DNA of 64,000 bases, taken from assembly GCF_014696715.1 (NCBI RefSeq), contig NZ_JACJQO010000010.1:1-64000 (forward strand). Direction: 5' to 3'. Under the pieces are notes generated by a model that did not search any database, was not told the origin of the DNA, and saw only the letters and a list, made by a program, of their open reading frames with translations. This document shows, one piece after another, positions 23,611-32,633 of this stretch; position 1 is the first letter of the stretch, and each line of letters starts with the position of its first letter. Source of the stretch: Pseudanabaena sp. FACHB-2040 (GTDB lineage Bacteria; Cyanobacteriota; Cyanobacteriia; Phormidesmidales; Phormidesmidaceae). A program made the translations under genes and the position numbers.

Positions 23611-23630
23611 TAGACCCCTTTTTCCCTGCC

Positions 23631-25994
23631 TTAATTCCTCAACGGCTTCTTCGTCTTCAGCATGTGCAAGATCCGCTCTTTCGTTTTGGGTTCGTCGATT
23701 AGCGGTAGGAAGTTGTCTTTCTCTAGGCGCAGCAGGTAGTCGTCGTCTACGGAGGCGGGTACAGTGAGGTCGCCGCCAGTGAGGACGTAGGCTAGGCGGT
23801 TGGCAAGGGAGCGGTCGTAGTCGCTGGCGTAGCCGCCTTGCTGCAGGATGTAGGCCATGTGCTCTAGGCTGGCTCGGGCGGGTTGGCCGAGGACGGGGAT
23901 GGGGTCGCGGGAGGGCGGGGTGTAGCCGAGGTGATCGAGGCAGAGGACTTCCTGCTTGGCGGCGTAGAGGCGGCGATCGCTGTTGATCACGACTTTGGCA
24001 GTGGGCAGCAAAAAGCCGAGTTCTTTGGCTTCGTAGGCGCTGTTGGCAACTTTGGCCATGCCCACGGTTTGGAAGACCTGCTGCACCCAGGGCAGGATGT
24101 CGCTGGGGCTATCGGTCATGGCTCGGTTGGCGGCCCAGCGGGCCAGCCGCATCAGGCCGCCTCCGGCGGGGATGAGGCCGACGCCGAGTTCTACTAGGCC
24201 GATGTAGGTTTCAGCGTCGGCGACGACTTGGGGGCAGGCCATTGCTAGCTCACAGCCGCCGCCTAGCACCCGCCCTTGAATGGCGGCCACAACGGGTTTG
24301 TGGAAATAGTAGATGCGCTGCACCAGGGCTTGGAATTTGGTTAGGAGGTTTGCGATCGCACCATGATTGCGACTAAACGGATTCAGGTTTTCCCACTGGG
24401 CGATCTTGCCGACCTCGGCCAGGTTGATGCCGACACAGAAGTTCTGCCCCTCGTTGCCGATGACCATGCCCCGGTAGTCGTGGGTTTCTAGCCAGTCCAG
24501 TGCCTCGATCAGCCCGTCAATCACCTTGACGCTGAGGGTATTGGCTTTAGAGCGAAACTCGTACAGCATCACCCCATCTCCTAGGTCTAGCAGGGCGGCT
24601 TCGCTGTTGTGCCAAAGGGTGCGCTTTGCATCGGCTTTTATGTCTGCCAAATGCAGTTCGTCAGCGGGACGATCCAGCGCCACGTATTGTTGGCCTGGGA
24701 TATAAACGGTGCCATCTTCCCGGTAAAAGCGGGTTGCGCCACTTTGCCGCATCTGCTCTAGCCAAGGAGGTAGTGCTAAACCTGCCGCCTGCAGGTCTTT
24801 CACCACAGTTTCGAATCCTAAGGCATCCCAAATCTCAAAGGGCCCCATCTCCCAGCCAAAGCCCCAGCGCATCGCCCGGTCGACATCGGCAGGGCTGTCG
24901 GCAATTTCGGGAATGCGGTTGGCGCTATAGGCCAGCGTGGACAGCGTGGACTGGCGGAAGAAGTCGCCGCCTCGGCCTTTTTGGCGGTACAGCGCCCGCA
25001 GCCGATCGGGCAGGCTAGACATCTTCTGAATACCGTCCAGATTGCCCAAGTGCATGGGCTGAGCCGCTTCGTAGGCAAAGGTCTTGGGATTCAGCGACAA
25101 GATTTCTCCCTTCACCTTCTTGTAAAAGCCCTGGCCCGATTTGGCTCCCAGCGTGCCCGTCTCCACCAGCTTGCGGAACAGATCGGGTACCTGGAACTGG
25201 TGCCGCTGCTCATCGTGGGGAATGGCCGGATAGAGGTTTTCGGCTACATACAGCAGCGTATCTAGCCCCACCAGATCGGCAGTGCGAAATGTAGCTGACT
25301 TGGGCCGACCGATCAGAGTCCCCGTTAAGGTGTCGATTTCTTCAATGGTGTAGCCCTGATTTGTAAACGCTTTCACGCCCAGCATGGAGACAAAGACGCC
25401 AATGCGGTTGGCGATAAAGTTCGGCGTATCTTTGGCTAGCACCACACCTTTGCCCAGGTACATGCGGCCAAACCACGCCATTCGCTCCAGCACCTGCGGA
25501 TCGGTATCAGCGGTGGGAATCAGCTCCAGCAGCTTCAGATAGCGGGGCGGATTGAAGAAGTGAGTCCCCAAAAAGCGCTGCCGAAAAGACTTCGAACGCC
25601 CCTGAGCAATGCCCTGTAAAGACAGGCCGCTGGTGTTGGTAGAAATGACGGTATGCTTGCCGACCACCTTCTCAACCCGCTCCATCAGCTGCTGCTTGAC
25701 GGTTAGGTTCTCAACCACTGCCTCAATCACCCAGTCCACCTCAGCGAGCCGATCAAAGTGCTCATCGTAGTTGCCAAGAATCACTCGCTGAGCCGCCTTT
25801 TGGGTGTAGAAAATTGGCGGCGACAGCTTTTGGGCCTTCTTAAACGCGCCTTCCACTAAGTCATTTTTGTTGCCCTTTTGAGCAGGCAATTCCAGCAAAT
25901 GAACCGTCAGACCCGCATTGGCCAAGTGGGCTGCAATCTGAGCCCCCATTACCCCTGCTCCTAAGACAGCCGCCGTCCGAAATGGCTTGAACAT
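23631..25994 (-). CDS. fadN: 3-hydroxyacyl-CoA dehydrogenase/enoyl-CoA hydratase fusion (FadN type)
   Basis: 787 residues from ATG 25994 (GAGGGAA seven bases upstream). The N-terminal half is the NAD-binding dehydrogenase: AAVLGAGVMGAQIAAHLANAG at the start, STNTSGLSL and GTHFFNPPRYLKLLELI (catalytic His region), then KDTPNFIANRIG. The C-terminal part, from about residue 480, is an enoyl-CoA hydratase/crotonase: NEGQNFCVGINL (oxyanion hole), IQGRVLGGGCELAMAC and VELGVGLIPAGGGLMRL. Dehydrogenase-first order matches B. subtilis FadN rather than E. coli FadB. It catalyses the two middle steps of beta-oxidation. The synthetase gene lies 34 bases upstream on the same strand, probably in one operon. 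Confidence 0.94.
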   Translation of the reverse strand: MFKPFRTAAVLGAGVMGAQIAAHLANAGLTVHLLELPAQKGNKNDLVEGAFKKAQKLSPPIFYTQKAAQRVILGNYDEHFDRLAEVDWVIEAVVENLTVKQQLMERVEKVVGKHTVISTNTSGLSLQGIAQGRSKSFRQRFLGTHFFNPPRYLKLLELIPTADTDPQVLERMAWFGRMYLGKGVVLAKDTPNFIANRIGVFVSMLGVKAFTNQGYTIEEIDTLTGTLIGRPKSATFRTADLVGLDTLLYVAENLYPAIPHDEQRHQFQVPDLFRKLVETGTLGAKSGQGFYKKVKGEILSLNPKTFAYEAAQPMHLGNLDGIQKMSSLPDRLRALYRQKGRGGDFFRQSTLSTLAYSANRIPEIADSPADVDRAMRWGFGWEMGPFEIWDALGFETVVKDLQAAGLALPPWLEQMRQSGATRFYREDGTVYIPGQQYVALDRPADELHLADIKADAKRTLWHNSEAALLDLGDGVMLYEFRSKANTLSVKVIDGLIEALDWLETHDYRGMVIGNEGQNFCVGINLAEVGKIAQWENLNPFSRNHGAIANLLTKFQALVQRIYYFHKPVVAAIQGRVLGGGCELAMACPQVVADAETYIGLVELGVGLIPAGGGLMRLARWAANRAMTDSPSDILPWVQQVFQTVGMAKVANSAYEAKELGFLLPTAKVVINSDRRLYAAKQEVLCLDHLGYTPPSRDPIPVLGQPARASLEHMAYILQQGGYASDYDRSLANRLAYVLTGGDLTVPASVDDDYLLRLEKDNFLPLIDEPKTKERILHMLKTKKPLRN

Positions 25995-26028
25995 GGTCGT
26001 TTCCCTCAAAAATGCAGTGCTTACTGGA

Positions 26029-28128
26029 CTAATGGCGCATCAAAGACTTCGCATACACTGGACAAGCTTCTCCCCCTTCCCCGTCTCCCCAAACTCCTCT
26101 ACCTTCTCTCTCCGCGTCCCCGCGTTCTCCCCTCCCCACGTCTTCCCCGCCCCCATACAGCCCCTCAATTTCCCCGGCAAACCGCTCCAGCACTGCTGTT
26201 CGGTTCACCCGCCCATCTGCCAACAGCAGACCGTTTTCCTGAGTCAACTCAGCATCGACTAGGACAAACTTGCGAACGGTAGACCAGTAAGGCAGGTGGC
26301 AATTGGCTGTATCAATCAAAGGCTGGTAGAGGGCCACAATGCGCGGCTGCTGGAGCCATCCAGGGCAACCTGCATCAATGCCCCAGGTTTCGGCCCCAAC
26401 TCGCAGGGCTTCTAGGTTAGGAAAAATCAGCAGGCCGCAGAACTTTCGGTTAAGGCCGACCGTAATGGCGTGGGCTACTAAGGGAGATCTCATCAGCCCC
26501 TGCTCCAATGGCAGAGCCGACACATATTTGCCCGTAGAGAGCTTAAACAGCGGTTTCTTGACCCCGGTAATAGTGAGAAATCGGTCAGCCGAGAGCGTGC
26601 CCAAGTCCCCCGTATGGAGCCAGCCCGCTTCGTCAATCGCCTGTCGAGTCGCCTCCGGATCTTGGTAGTAGCCCTGCATTACAAAGGGCGCGCGGATGAG
26701 GATCTCGTGATCGGGTGCGATCGCAACCTCCACCCCCGGAATTGGCATTCCGACCGTACCTGCCCGGTTGTCTGTGCCCCGGTTGTAGCAGACCACGCCG
26801 CTGCTCTCTGTCAGGCCGTAGCCTTGGAGAACGGGCACCCCCGCCGCTGAGAAAAACCGCACCAGTTCCTCCGACAGCGCCGCCCCGCCGCTAATGCAGG
26901 CCCGCAGCCGTCCGCCAAACACATCTCGCCACTGGCCAAACACCAGCCGATCTGCCAACTGTAGCTGCAGCGCATACAGACGGTGCGGCGTTCGGTTTAG
27001 GTTAAATCGCTGAGCCAGCTTAATGGCCCACAGCAGCACCGCCCGATCAAACCGACTCAAATGCTGCGCCCGATCCAAAATCCGCTCATGCACTTTCTCC
27101 AGCAGACGCGGCACCGTAATTAAAAATGTCGGCTTCACCCGCCTCAGATGTTTGATTAGGTGATTGGCATCCGAGAAGTAAATGCTGTGCCCAAAGGCCA
27201 AGTGCCCGTAGAGAAACACCCTGGCAAAAATATGGGTCAGCGGCAAAAACAGCAGCGCTACTTCCTCTGGCCCAGTCGGCAGGTCAGGATAGCTAGAAAA
27301 CGCCGCCAGCACATTCGCCGTGATGTTCTCATGGCTCAGCATCACGCCCCTAGGCTGTTTAGTCTCACTCGGGATATAGAGAATCGTCGCTAAGTCGTGG
27401 GGTGCGATCGCATCTCGCAACCCACGCACCCCCGCCTCCGACCACCGCTCCCACCCCCACGCGCTGACCTCAGCCAAAGTCGCTAGCTGAACACACTGAG
27501 GACAAGGCGACGGACAGGGCGATCCCGACGGTTGCTGGCAGAGGAGGCGGGGGATTTGGAGGCAGGATTCGGGGTGAGGGGAAGAGGACGCAGGGATATG
27601 GAGACGCGGAGGCGCATCCCCATATTCCCGAGTCTCTTCTATCTCCACCAACACCACACTCCCTAACTCCGGCGTCTCCCACAAATAGGGCATGAGCTGA
27701 TTGAGCAGGTCTTGATTGGAAATGACTAGGGCCTTAGCGGCGGTTTGCTGCAGAATGAATAGGATGTTTTCGATGGTTTGGGTGAGGTCGATGGGGACAT
27801 CGACAAGTCCGGCTAACAGGCAGCCCATGTCTGCGATCGCAAATCCTGTGTCGCTGTGCATAACTAGCGCGACCCGGTCTCCTCGAACCAGCCCCAAGGT
27901 TTCTAGGCCCAGGGCAAATTCTTCGGCGGCCCGACGAAATTCGGGGATTGGGAGGGATTGCCATCGGCCCCGACGCCACTGATTGAGGGTTTGCTGGGGA
28001 GCCGCGGGGTCTTCCTGCAGGGAAGGCTGGCCCTCGCAAGCCTGATCCAACAAAGCGGGTAGAGTGCGTCCTAAAATTGGACTTTCGGCTTCTAAGGCAG
28101 CACAGTGACTGACTGATATTGCATTCAT
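26029..28128 (-). CDS. AMP-forming long-chain acyl-CoA synthetase-like protein
   Basis: 699 residues of the ANL (AMP-binding) superfamily. Clear motifs: LSHENITANVLAAF, LPLTHIFARVFLYGHL, the AMP-binding core GYGLTESSGVV, the GWLHTGDLG motif and the LSTGKYVSALPLEQ hinge region. It should activate fatty acids to acyl-CoA for the adjacent beta-oxidation enzymes. Two oddities: the phosphate-binding loop reads YIPSETKQPRG (residues 251-261) instead of the usual TSGTTGxPKG, and the conserved DRKK hinge reads GVKK. Residues about 165-215 and 660-696 are low-complexity segments coded by polypurine repeats, probable later insertions. Acyl-ACP synthetase (Aas) activity, known in cyanobacteria, is an alternative. 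Confidence 0.85.
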   Translation of the reverse strand: MNAISVSHCAALEAESPILGRTLPALLDQACEGQPSLQEDPAAPQQTLNQWRRGRWQSLPIPEFRRAAEEFALGLETLGLVRGDRVALVMHSDTGFAIADMGCLLAGLVDVPIDLTQTIENILFILQQTAAKALVISNQDLLNQLMPYLWETPELGSVVLVEIEETREYGDAPPRLHIPASSSPHPESCLQIPRLLCQQPSGSPCPSPCPQCVQLATLAEVSAWGWERWSEAGVRGLRDAIAPHDLATILYIPSETKQPRGVMLSHENITANVLAAFSSYPDLPTGPEEVALLFLPLTHIFARVFLYGHLAFGHSIYFSDANHLIKHLRRVKPTFLITVPRLLEKVHERILDRAQHLSRFDRAVLLWAIKLAQRFNLNRTPHRLYALQLQLADRLVFGQWRDVFGGRLRACISGGAALSEELVRFFSAAGVPVLQGYGLTESSGVVCYNRGTDNRAGTVGMPIPGVEVAIAPDHEILIRAPFVMQGYYQDPEATRQAIDEAGWLHTGDLGTLSADRFLTITGVKKPLFKLSTGKYVSALPLEQGLMRSPLVAHAITVGLNRKFCGLLIFPNLEALRVGAETWGIDAGCPGWLQQPRIVALYQPLIDTANCHLPYWSTVRKFVLVDAELTQENGLLLADGRVNRTAVLERFAGEIEGLYGGGEDVGRGERGDAEREGRGVWGDGEGGEACPVYAKSLMRH

Positions 28129-28813
28129 GGTTGAGAAGTGCCTGTACGCTTCGATTAAGGCGGGGGCAATTCAGGGAACCTCAAAACAGTCCACAACGAA
28201 ATTTTTAGGCAGCGCTTAGCGCCACCAAAAGCACAGTGGAGAAGAGCGGATTGTAATAGGAAATCCGTTTTGGACTGATGAGGTAAATCAGCTAAATAGA
28301 TATCTGGGGGGTGAGTATCTATTTCAAAACACAGCAGCTACAGCAGAAGTATTGCCTGCTGAAACTGATAATTTCATAAATTTGCTGCCTCTAAAATCCC
28401 TGGAATAGCAGTACGCAGAGGTTCTGAAAGAGCTTTCTAGGAGCTATAAAAAGTAAGGAAACAACGACAATTTGATGATGAGTTATTGCCTTGTACTATT
28501 GATCATAGCGGTTTGATTTCTAGTCACCCATAATTGATAACTATCTCAAACAACTTTTGTAACAGGCTGCAATGGGGCATTTCGAAAATCACTACAAAGC
28601 TAGATGTCAGGTCAAAAAAGCTGAGTTTATAGCAGGGGATCGCCGAAAAGTAAAGAGAATGCAATACGGTGCAGGTTATTCTCAGCTTTTGACCGGGTTG
28701 TACAAAGGCAATTTCAGTTTGCCTAAGTTGCCTTAAACTCTCTTCTTTTTATTAGCTTTTGATTTATTGGATTTTGAACACAGGCTTGCTGATATCAAAC
28801 AGCAAGCCTCTAT
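28129..28813. other. Long intergenic region (685 bp) upstream of the acyl-CoA synthetase
   Basis: No reading frame; more AT-rich than its neighbours. The right side (28782-28809) holds a terminator hairpin of the lipase-like gene. The left side must contain the promoter of the minus-strand fad genes, but I cannot point to a specific regulator site. Confidence 0.5.
28782..28809 (-). terminator. Terminator hairpin after the lipase-like gene
   Basis: Perfect 10-bp stem AGGCTTGCTG (28782-28791) / CAGCAAGCCT (28800-28809) with an 8-base loop, starting five bases beyond the stop of the minus-strand gene at 28814. Confidence 0.7.
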
Positions 28814-29683
28814 CTACTGGTGATAACTCAACTCGCAGAGCAAGCCCTTGTTCTCTACATGCCGGTTGATCCAGTTCACGACATCTAGAGACACTTGCCG
28901 AGCACAAATATCGTTGTGCAAGTCATGTAGGCCGCCCGAATATTCCCGGTACTCTTTATCGATAAGAGAGAGCTGCCCAAATAGCAGCCGGCTGCCGTCT
29001 GGTGGTACCACCGAGTCCTCACTACCTTGGAGAAGCAGCAGCGGAACCTGCAGAGTGAGCAGCTCCGTTCGCAGCCGTCTGGCAGTATTCAGAAACTCTG
29101 TTGCCAGGCGAGCTGTACCCTGTCGGTGCCGTAGCGGATCGCTCGCATACGCAGCCACCCAGTCTGGGCAGCGAGAACCGGCCTCTTCTGGAAGCCCTGT
29201 ATCTAAAGAGAACCGAGGCCAGACCCGCGAAAAGGCTCTGCCAATGCCCATCTTGATAGGAGAAACCCCAACCGGGCCAATAGCAGGTGCGATCGCAACC
29301 ACACCCGGCAACGCATCAGAGCACCGCAGAGCATAGTCCAAAACAACCGTAGCCCCCAAGCTATGCCCCAATAGAAAACAGAGCGCCCCCGGATTTTGCG
29401 CCGCCATGAGCTGCCAAAACTTGCCCACATCCCAACACAGCTCCGCCCACCGGTTAATGTGGCCCCGCTGACCCGGAGACTGCCCATGCCCCCGCAAATC
29501 CACGCTATAAACCCCATAACCAGAAGCCACTAAGCCCTCAACCAAGGAGCCAAACAGCCCACTGTGGCTCCCCAACCCCGGCACAATACCCACCACCGCT
29601 TTTACCTCTGCAGCAGGGTGCCAGCACTGGTAATAAAGCTCCAGCTTCCCATCACCCGTAAATCGCCCTTCTCGATGCCTCAT
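28814..29683 (-). CDS. Alpha/beta hydrolase, monoacylglycerol lipase-like
   Basis: 289 residues from ATG 29683 (a longer frame opens at 29713). Motifs: VGIVPGLGSHSGLFGSL (oxyanion region), SVDLRGHGQSPGQRGHINRW, the nucleophile elbow FLLGHSLGATVVL, and near the end LQGSEDSVVPPDGS (Asp) and YSGGLHDLHND (His). This is the bacterial monoglyceride lipase/lysophospholipase pattern. It would release fatty acids from glycerolipids. It follows the DUF1400 hydrolase by 50 bases in the same direction, probably one operon, and lies just upstream of the beta-oxidation genes, a suggestive functional context. Confidence 0.88.
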   Translation of the reverse strand: MRHREGRFTGDGKLELYYQCWHPAAEVKAVVGIVPGLGSHSGLFGSLVEGLVASGYGVYSVDLRGHGQSPGQRGHINRWAELCWDVGKFWQLMAAQNPGALCFLLGHSLGATVVLDYALRCSDALPGVVAIAPAIGPVGVSPIKMGIGRAFSRVWPRFSLDTGLPEEAGSRCPDWVAAYASDPLRHRQGTARLATEFLNTARRLRTELLTLQVPLLLLQGSEDSVVPPDGSRLLFGQLSLIDKEYREYSGGLHDLHNDICARQVSLDVVNWINRHVENKGLLCELSYHQ

Positions 29684-29733
29684 ACCCTCAAACTCCAAAC
29701 TCCAAACAACCAACCCCCACCCTTATCCCCCCT

Positions 29734-31386
29734 TCACGTCCCATCTCCCCGTGTCTCTCCCATCTCCTGCCACGACCCCGAACTCACCAGCCACAGATCA
29801 AAAGGAGGCTGACTGAGATAGGCCGCATAGTCAGCAGTAAGCTGAGGCAAGCAATCGATGCCTTGAGCCAGGTACTGGTTAAAAAAGGCGAGGCTGAGAG
29901 CATTGATGTACTGGTCAAAGGGGAGTTCACAGCAGGTGCCTACGTTTTGGGGCAATATTTTGACCCGCAGGTTTAAAGACTCGGTCAGACGCTGCAGGTT
30001 TCTGATGTGAGTTTTGCCCTGTATCACGCCCAGGTAGCAGTGAGGGTTTTTTAGGCCCTGAAAGAGACGGATTTGCTCGCAGACCAAGGGCGCAGCGATA
30101 TCCCGACTGCTCGCCAGCAGCAGGGCCGGTACCTGAATTTGCCCCATACCCTGTGCGCCAAAAACCCCACTGCCCACTGCATCGAGAGAGACAATGGCCT
30201 GAATGCGCGCATCCTGCAGGGGATAAGCACCGCGCGGCAGCCCCAGCGCCTGACACTGCAGCAGCAGCGACAGATTCAGTTCATTCCAGGGGAGACGGCA
30301 GGCGGCCTCCAGCGTTTCGAAATGAATGGCGGCTCCAGCTAAGGCAAACGCGGTGTAAGCGCCAAAAGAGTAGCCCATCACGCCAACGGCCCGAAGGTTG
30401 AGCAGGCCGCCAAATTGAGTGTCGTTGCACTGCTCTAGCCCGTCTAAAAGACGGCTAATCTCTAGCGGTCGATCGATAAACTCTTGAGCCTTAAAAAGGT
30501 CTTGGGATTTGCCTTCTAGCAGGTTTCGCACCTGCTGCATATCGCTGCCAGCGTGCCAGGGCGCGGCGACAAAATAACCGTGAGAGGCCAAGTGTCGGGC
30601 ATAGCCCTCTAGATCTTCTGGGCTAGAGGCTAACCCGTGAGATTGAATGACTACGGGCACGCTCTGGGTAGGCCAGGGCTGCGGCTGATAGCAACGAACC
30701 CGGATTGGCCGGGAGGATAGCTCCCTGCCAGCAGAGCTTTCTTCACTCTCCAGCACCAGCGTGTGCTGCACAACTTCGAATGCTCCTGGCTTTCGCAGGT
30801 CGGGGGCCTGGGAAAAGTCTGGGGATAAGCCCATCGTCAATTCGGCTGCGGCCAAATTTTGGAGGGTGGCAAGAATGGTTTCGGTTTCTTTGAGCAACCG
30901 TTCTACATCCCCAGCAGTGAGGAGTAGCTGGTCTAGATTGAACTGTAGGGTATGGGGAAAATGGCGCATGAAGCTCAGTAAGGACAGACCCTCTGGGTCT
31001 TCTGCCATCTGGATGAGCAGATTTTTCAGGAGGTGTCTTTGAGCTGCCTGATCTGCTGGTGCGGGTAAGTAGAAAAAGCGCTCAAACCACGACAGTACGG
31101 TGTCGCCTATGGAGGTGCCCAAAAAATAGCCAAGCTGGATCGGATCGAGCGTGAGCTGCGATCGCAAAATCTGTCGGCACCGGGCTTGATGAATCTGATG
31201 CGCCTTGCCGAGATAGACCCTACAGGTTCTATCGGCTAGGTGAGGCAAGGTCTGTGCGGCTATAAATCCTTGACTGCGGCGCAGGAGCTTTACCAGCAGC
31301 GCCTTAACCTGCTTGATGACAGTCTGCCTGGATTGAGCCTTGGGAGAATTGAATGGAGGATTGGCTGGAGAGTCGGCGTGAACCAT
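29734..31386 (-). CDS. DUF1400-containing alpha/beta hydrolase (PAF-acetylhydrolase-like)
   Basis: 550 residues. The N-terminal about 170 residues match the DUF1400 type found in cyanobacterial hydrolases: LTLDPIQLGYFLGTSIGDTV and MAEDPEGLSLLSFMRHFP. The hydrolase domain follows: VVIQSHGLASSPEDLEGYARHL, the nucleophile elbow GVMGYSFGAYTAFAL, LLASSRDIAAP and GKTHIRNL near the C-terminus (candidate acid and His). The first about 40 residues are basic and lack a clear signal peptide. Function unproven; an esterase or lipase role is inferred. It is adjacent to a second hydrolase gene. Confidence 0.85.
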   Translation of the reverse strand: MVHADSPANPPFNSPKAQSRQTVIKQVKALLVKLLRRSQGFIAAQTLPHLADRTCRVYLGKAHQIHQARCRQILRSQLTLDPIQLGYFLGTSIGDTVLSWFERFFYLPAPADQAAQRHLLKNLLIQMAEDPEGLSLLSFMRHFPHTLQFNLDQLLLTAGDVERLLKETETILATLQNLAAAELTMGLSPDFSQAPDLRKPGAFEVVQHTLVLESEESSAGRELSSRPIRVRCYQPQPWPTQSVPVVIQSHGLASSPEDLEGYARHLASHGYFVAAPWHAGSDMQQVRNLLEGKSQDLFKAQEFIDRPLEISRLLDGLEQCNDTQFGGLLNLRAVGVMGYSFGAYTAFALAGAAIHFETLEAACRLPWNELNLSLLLQCQALGLPRGAYPLQDARIQAIVSLDAVGSGVFGAQGMGQIQVPALLLASSRDIAAPLVCEQIRLFQGLKNPHCYLGVIQGKTHIRNLQRLTESLNLRVKILPQNVGTCCELPFDQYINALSLAFFNQYLAQGIDCLPQLTADYAAYLSQPPFDLWLVSSGSWQEMGETRGDGT

Positions 31387-31560
31387 GACACCTCTCGGAG
31401 AACGGGCAACTTCACGTTGTCCGCTCCTCTCCTACTTCAATCATGACTTAGGGAATTAGGCGCTGCTGATTTTGCAACTTTCAGCAATGTTCAGCCTGGA
31501 TGTTCACCCCTAAGCTCCGCTTTACAATAGGAAATATCGCAACTCGCCCCGCCCTAACCC

Positions 31561-31977
31561 ATGTATCACGTTATCTACGATGGCCAATGCAATCTCTGTG
31601 TCAACCTGGTGCGGCTGCTGGAGAGCTTGGACCAGGGACAGCAGTTTCGCTATATTCCCATGCAGGATGAGGTGACCCTAGGGCAGTACGGTATTACCAG
31701 CGAAGACTGCGAAATGGGCATGATTTTGCTGGATGCGGAGAACCCGACTCGGCGCTGGCAGGGCAGTGCTGCGGCAGAAGAGATTGGGCAGCTGATGCCT
31801 TTAGGCTCAATTTTTGTCAATGCGTATCGGGCACTGCCTGGGCTCAAACCTACAGGCGATCAGGTCTACGAATACGTGCGCGACAACCGCTATACGCTAT
31901 TTGGCAAACGCGATCGCATCTACTTCCCCAAATATCCCCTTTGCACCACCGACGCTTGCCAAAAGAACTTCACCTAG
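31561..31977 (+). CDS. DCC-family thiol-disulfide oxidoreductase-like protein (DUF393)
   Basis: 138 residues. The family motif YDGQCNLCVNLVRLLE places a CxxC at residues 10-13; LLDAENPTRRWQGSAAAEEI and YPLCTTDACQKNF close the protein with two more Cys. Members are thioredoxin-fold proteins; physiological partners are unknown. Divergent from the DUF1400 hydrolase gene. The SGNH hydrolase gene follows after 43 bases and may be co-transcribed. Confidence 0.85.
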   Translation: MYHVIYDGQCNLCVNLVRLLESLDQGQQFRYIPMQDEVTLGQYGITSEDCEMGMILLDAENPTRRWQGSAAAEEIGQLMPLGSIFVNAYRALPGLKPTGDQVYEYVRDNRYTLFGKRDRIYFPKYPLCTTDACQKNFT

Positions 31978-32020
31978 TCAGCCATTCTGACTCTGCTCAC
32001 GATTTCTAGAGGAACCCCAT

Positions 32021-32620
32021 TTGGACATTCGCATTTGCTTTATCGGCGATTCTTTTGTCAATGGCACAGGCGATTCGGAATACCTGGGCTGGGTGGGCCG
32101 GGTCTGTCAAAAGGCGGCCAAGGCAGGGCACGAGCTGACTAGCTATAACCTGGGGGTGCGACGCGAGACGAGCCTACAAATCGAGCAGCGCTGGCAGGCA
32201 GAGGCCAGCTGTCGGCTCCCAGAAACCTGCCAGGGACGGCTGGTATTTGCCTTTGGTGTAAACGATGCCGCCGAGGAAAACGGCAAATCGCGGGTTAACC
32301 CTGATGACTCTGTGGCCTGCGCCCGTAGGCTTTTGCTTGCCGCCAAAGCAGCCTATCCGGTTCTCATGGTTGGCCCGCCGCCCGTAGGGAACAAAGCCCA
32401 TAATGCTCGAATTGAGACGCTTTCTCAGCTCTTTGCAGAAGTCTGCCGAGAGATTGACGTGCCCTACTTAGAGATCTACTCAAAGCTAGTGCAGTCGCCT
32501 GTGTGGCACCTGGAAGTGAACCGAGGCGACGGATCCCATCCAGCGACGCCAGGCTACCAAATGCTGGCTGACCTGATCTCGCAATGGTCTGCCTGGAAAG
32601 CCTGGTTCCCCAAACCATAA
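32021..32620 (+). CDS. SGNH/GDSL hydrolase
   Basis: 199 residues. Block I FIGDSFVNGTG with nucleophile S11; block III FAFGVNDAA with N81; block V NRGDGSHPATPGY giving D170 and H173, so the catalytic triad and oxyanion Asn are all present. Intracellular (no signal peptide). The start is TTG at 32021 with AGAGGA upstream; no ATG is available at this position. An esterase or lipase of unknown substrate. Confidence 0.88.
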   Translation: MDIRICFIGDSFVNGTGDSEYLGWVGRVCQKAAKAGHELTSYNLGVRRETSLQIEQRWQAEASCRLPETCQGRLVFAFGVNDAAEENGKSRVNPDDSVACARRLLLAAKAAYPVLMVGPPPVGNKAHNARIETLSQLFAEVCREIDVPYLEIYSKLVQSPVWHLEVNRGDGSHPATPGYQMLADLISQWSAWKAWFPKP

Positions 32621-32633
32621 GCAGATAAGGTCT

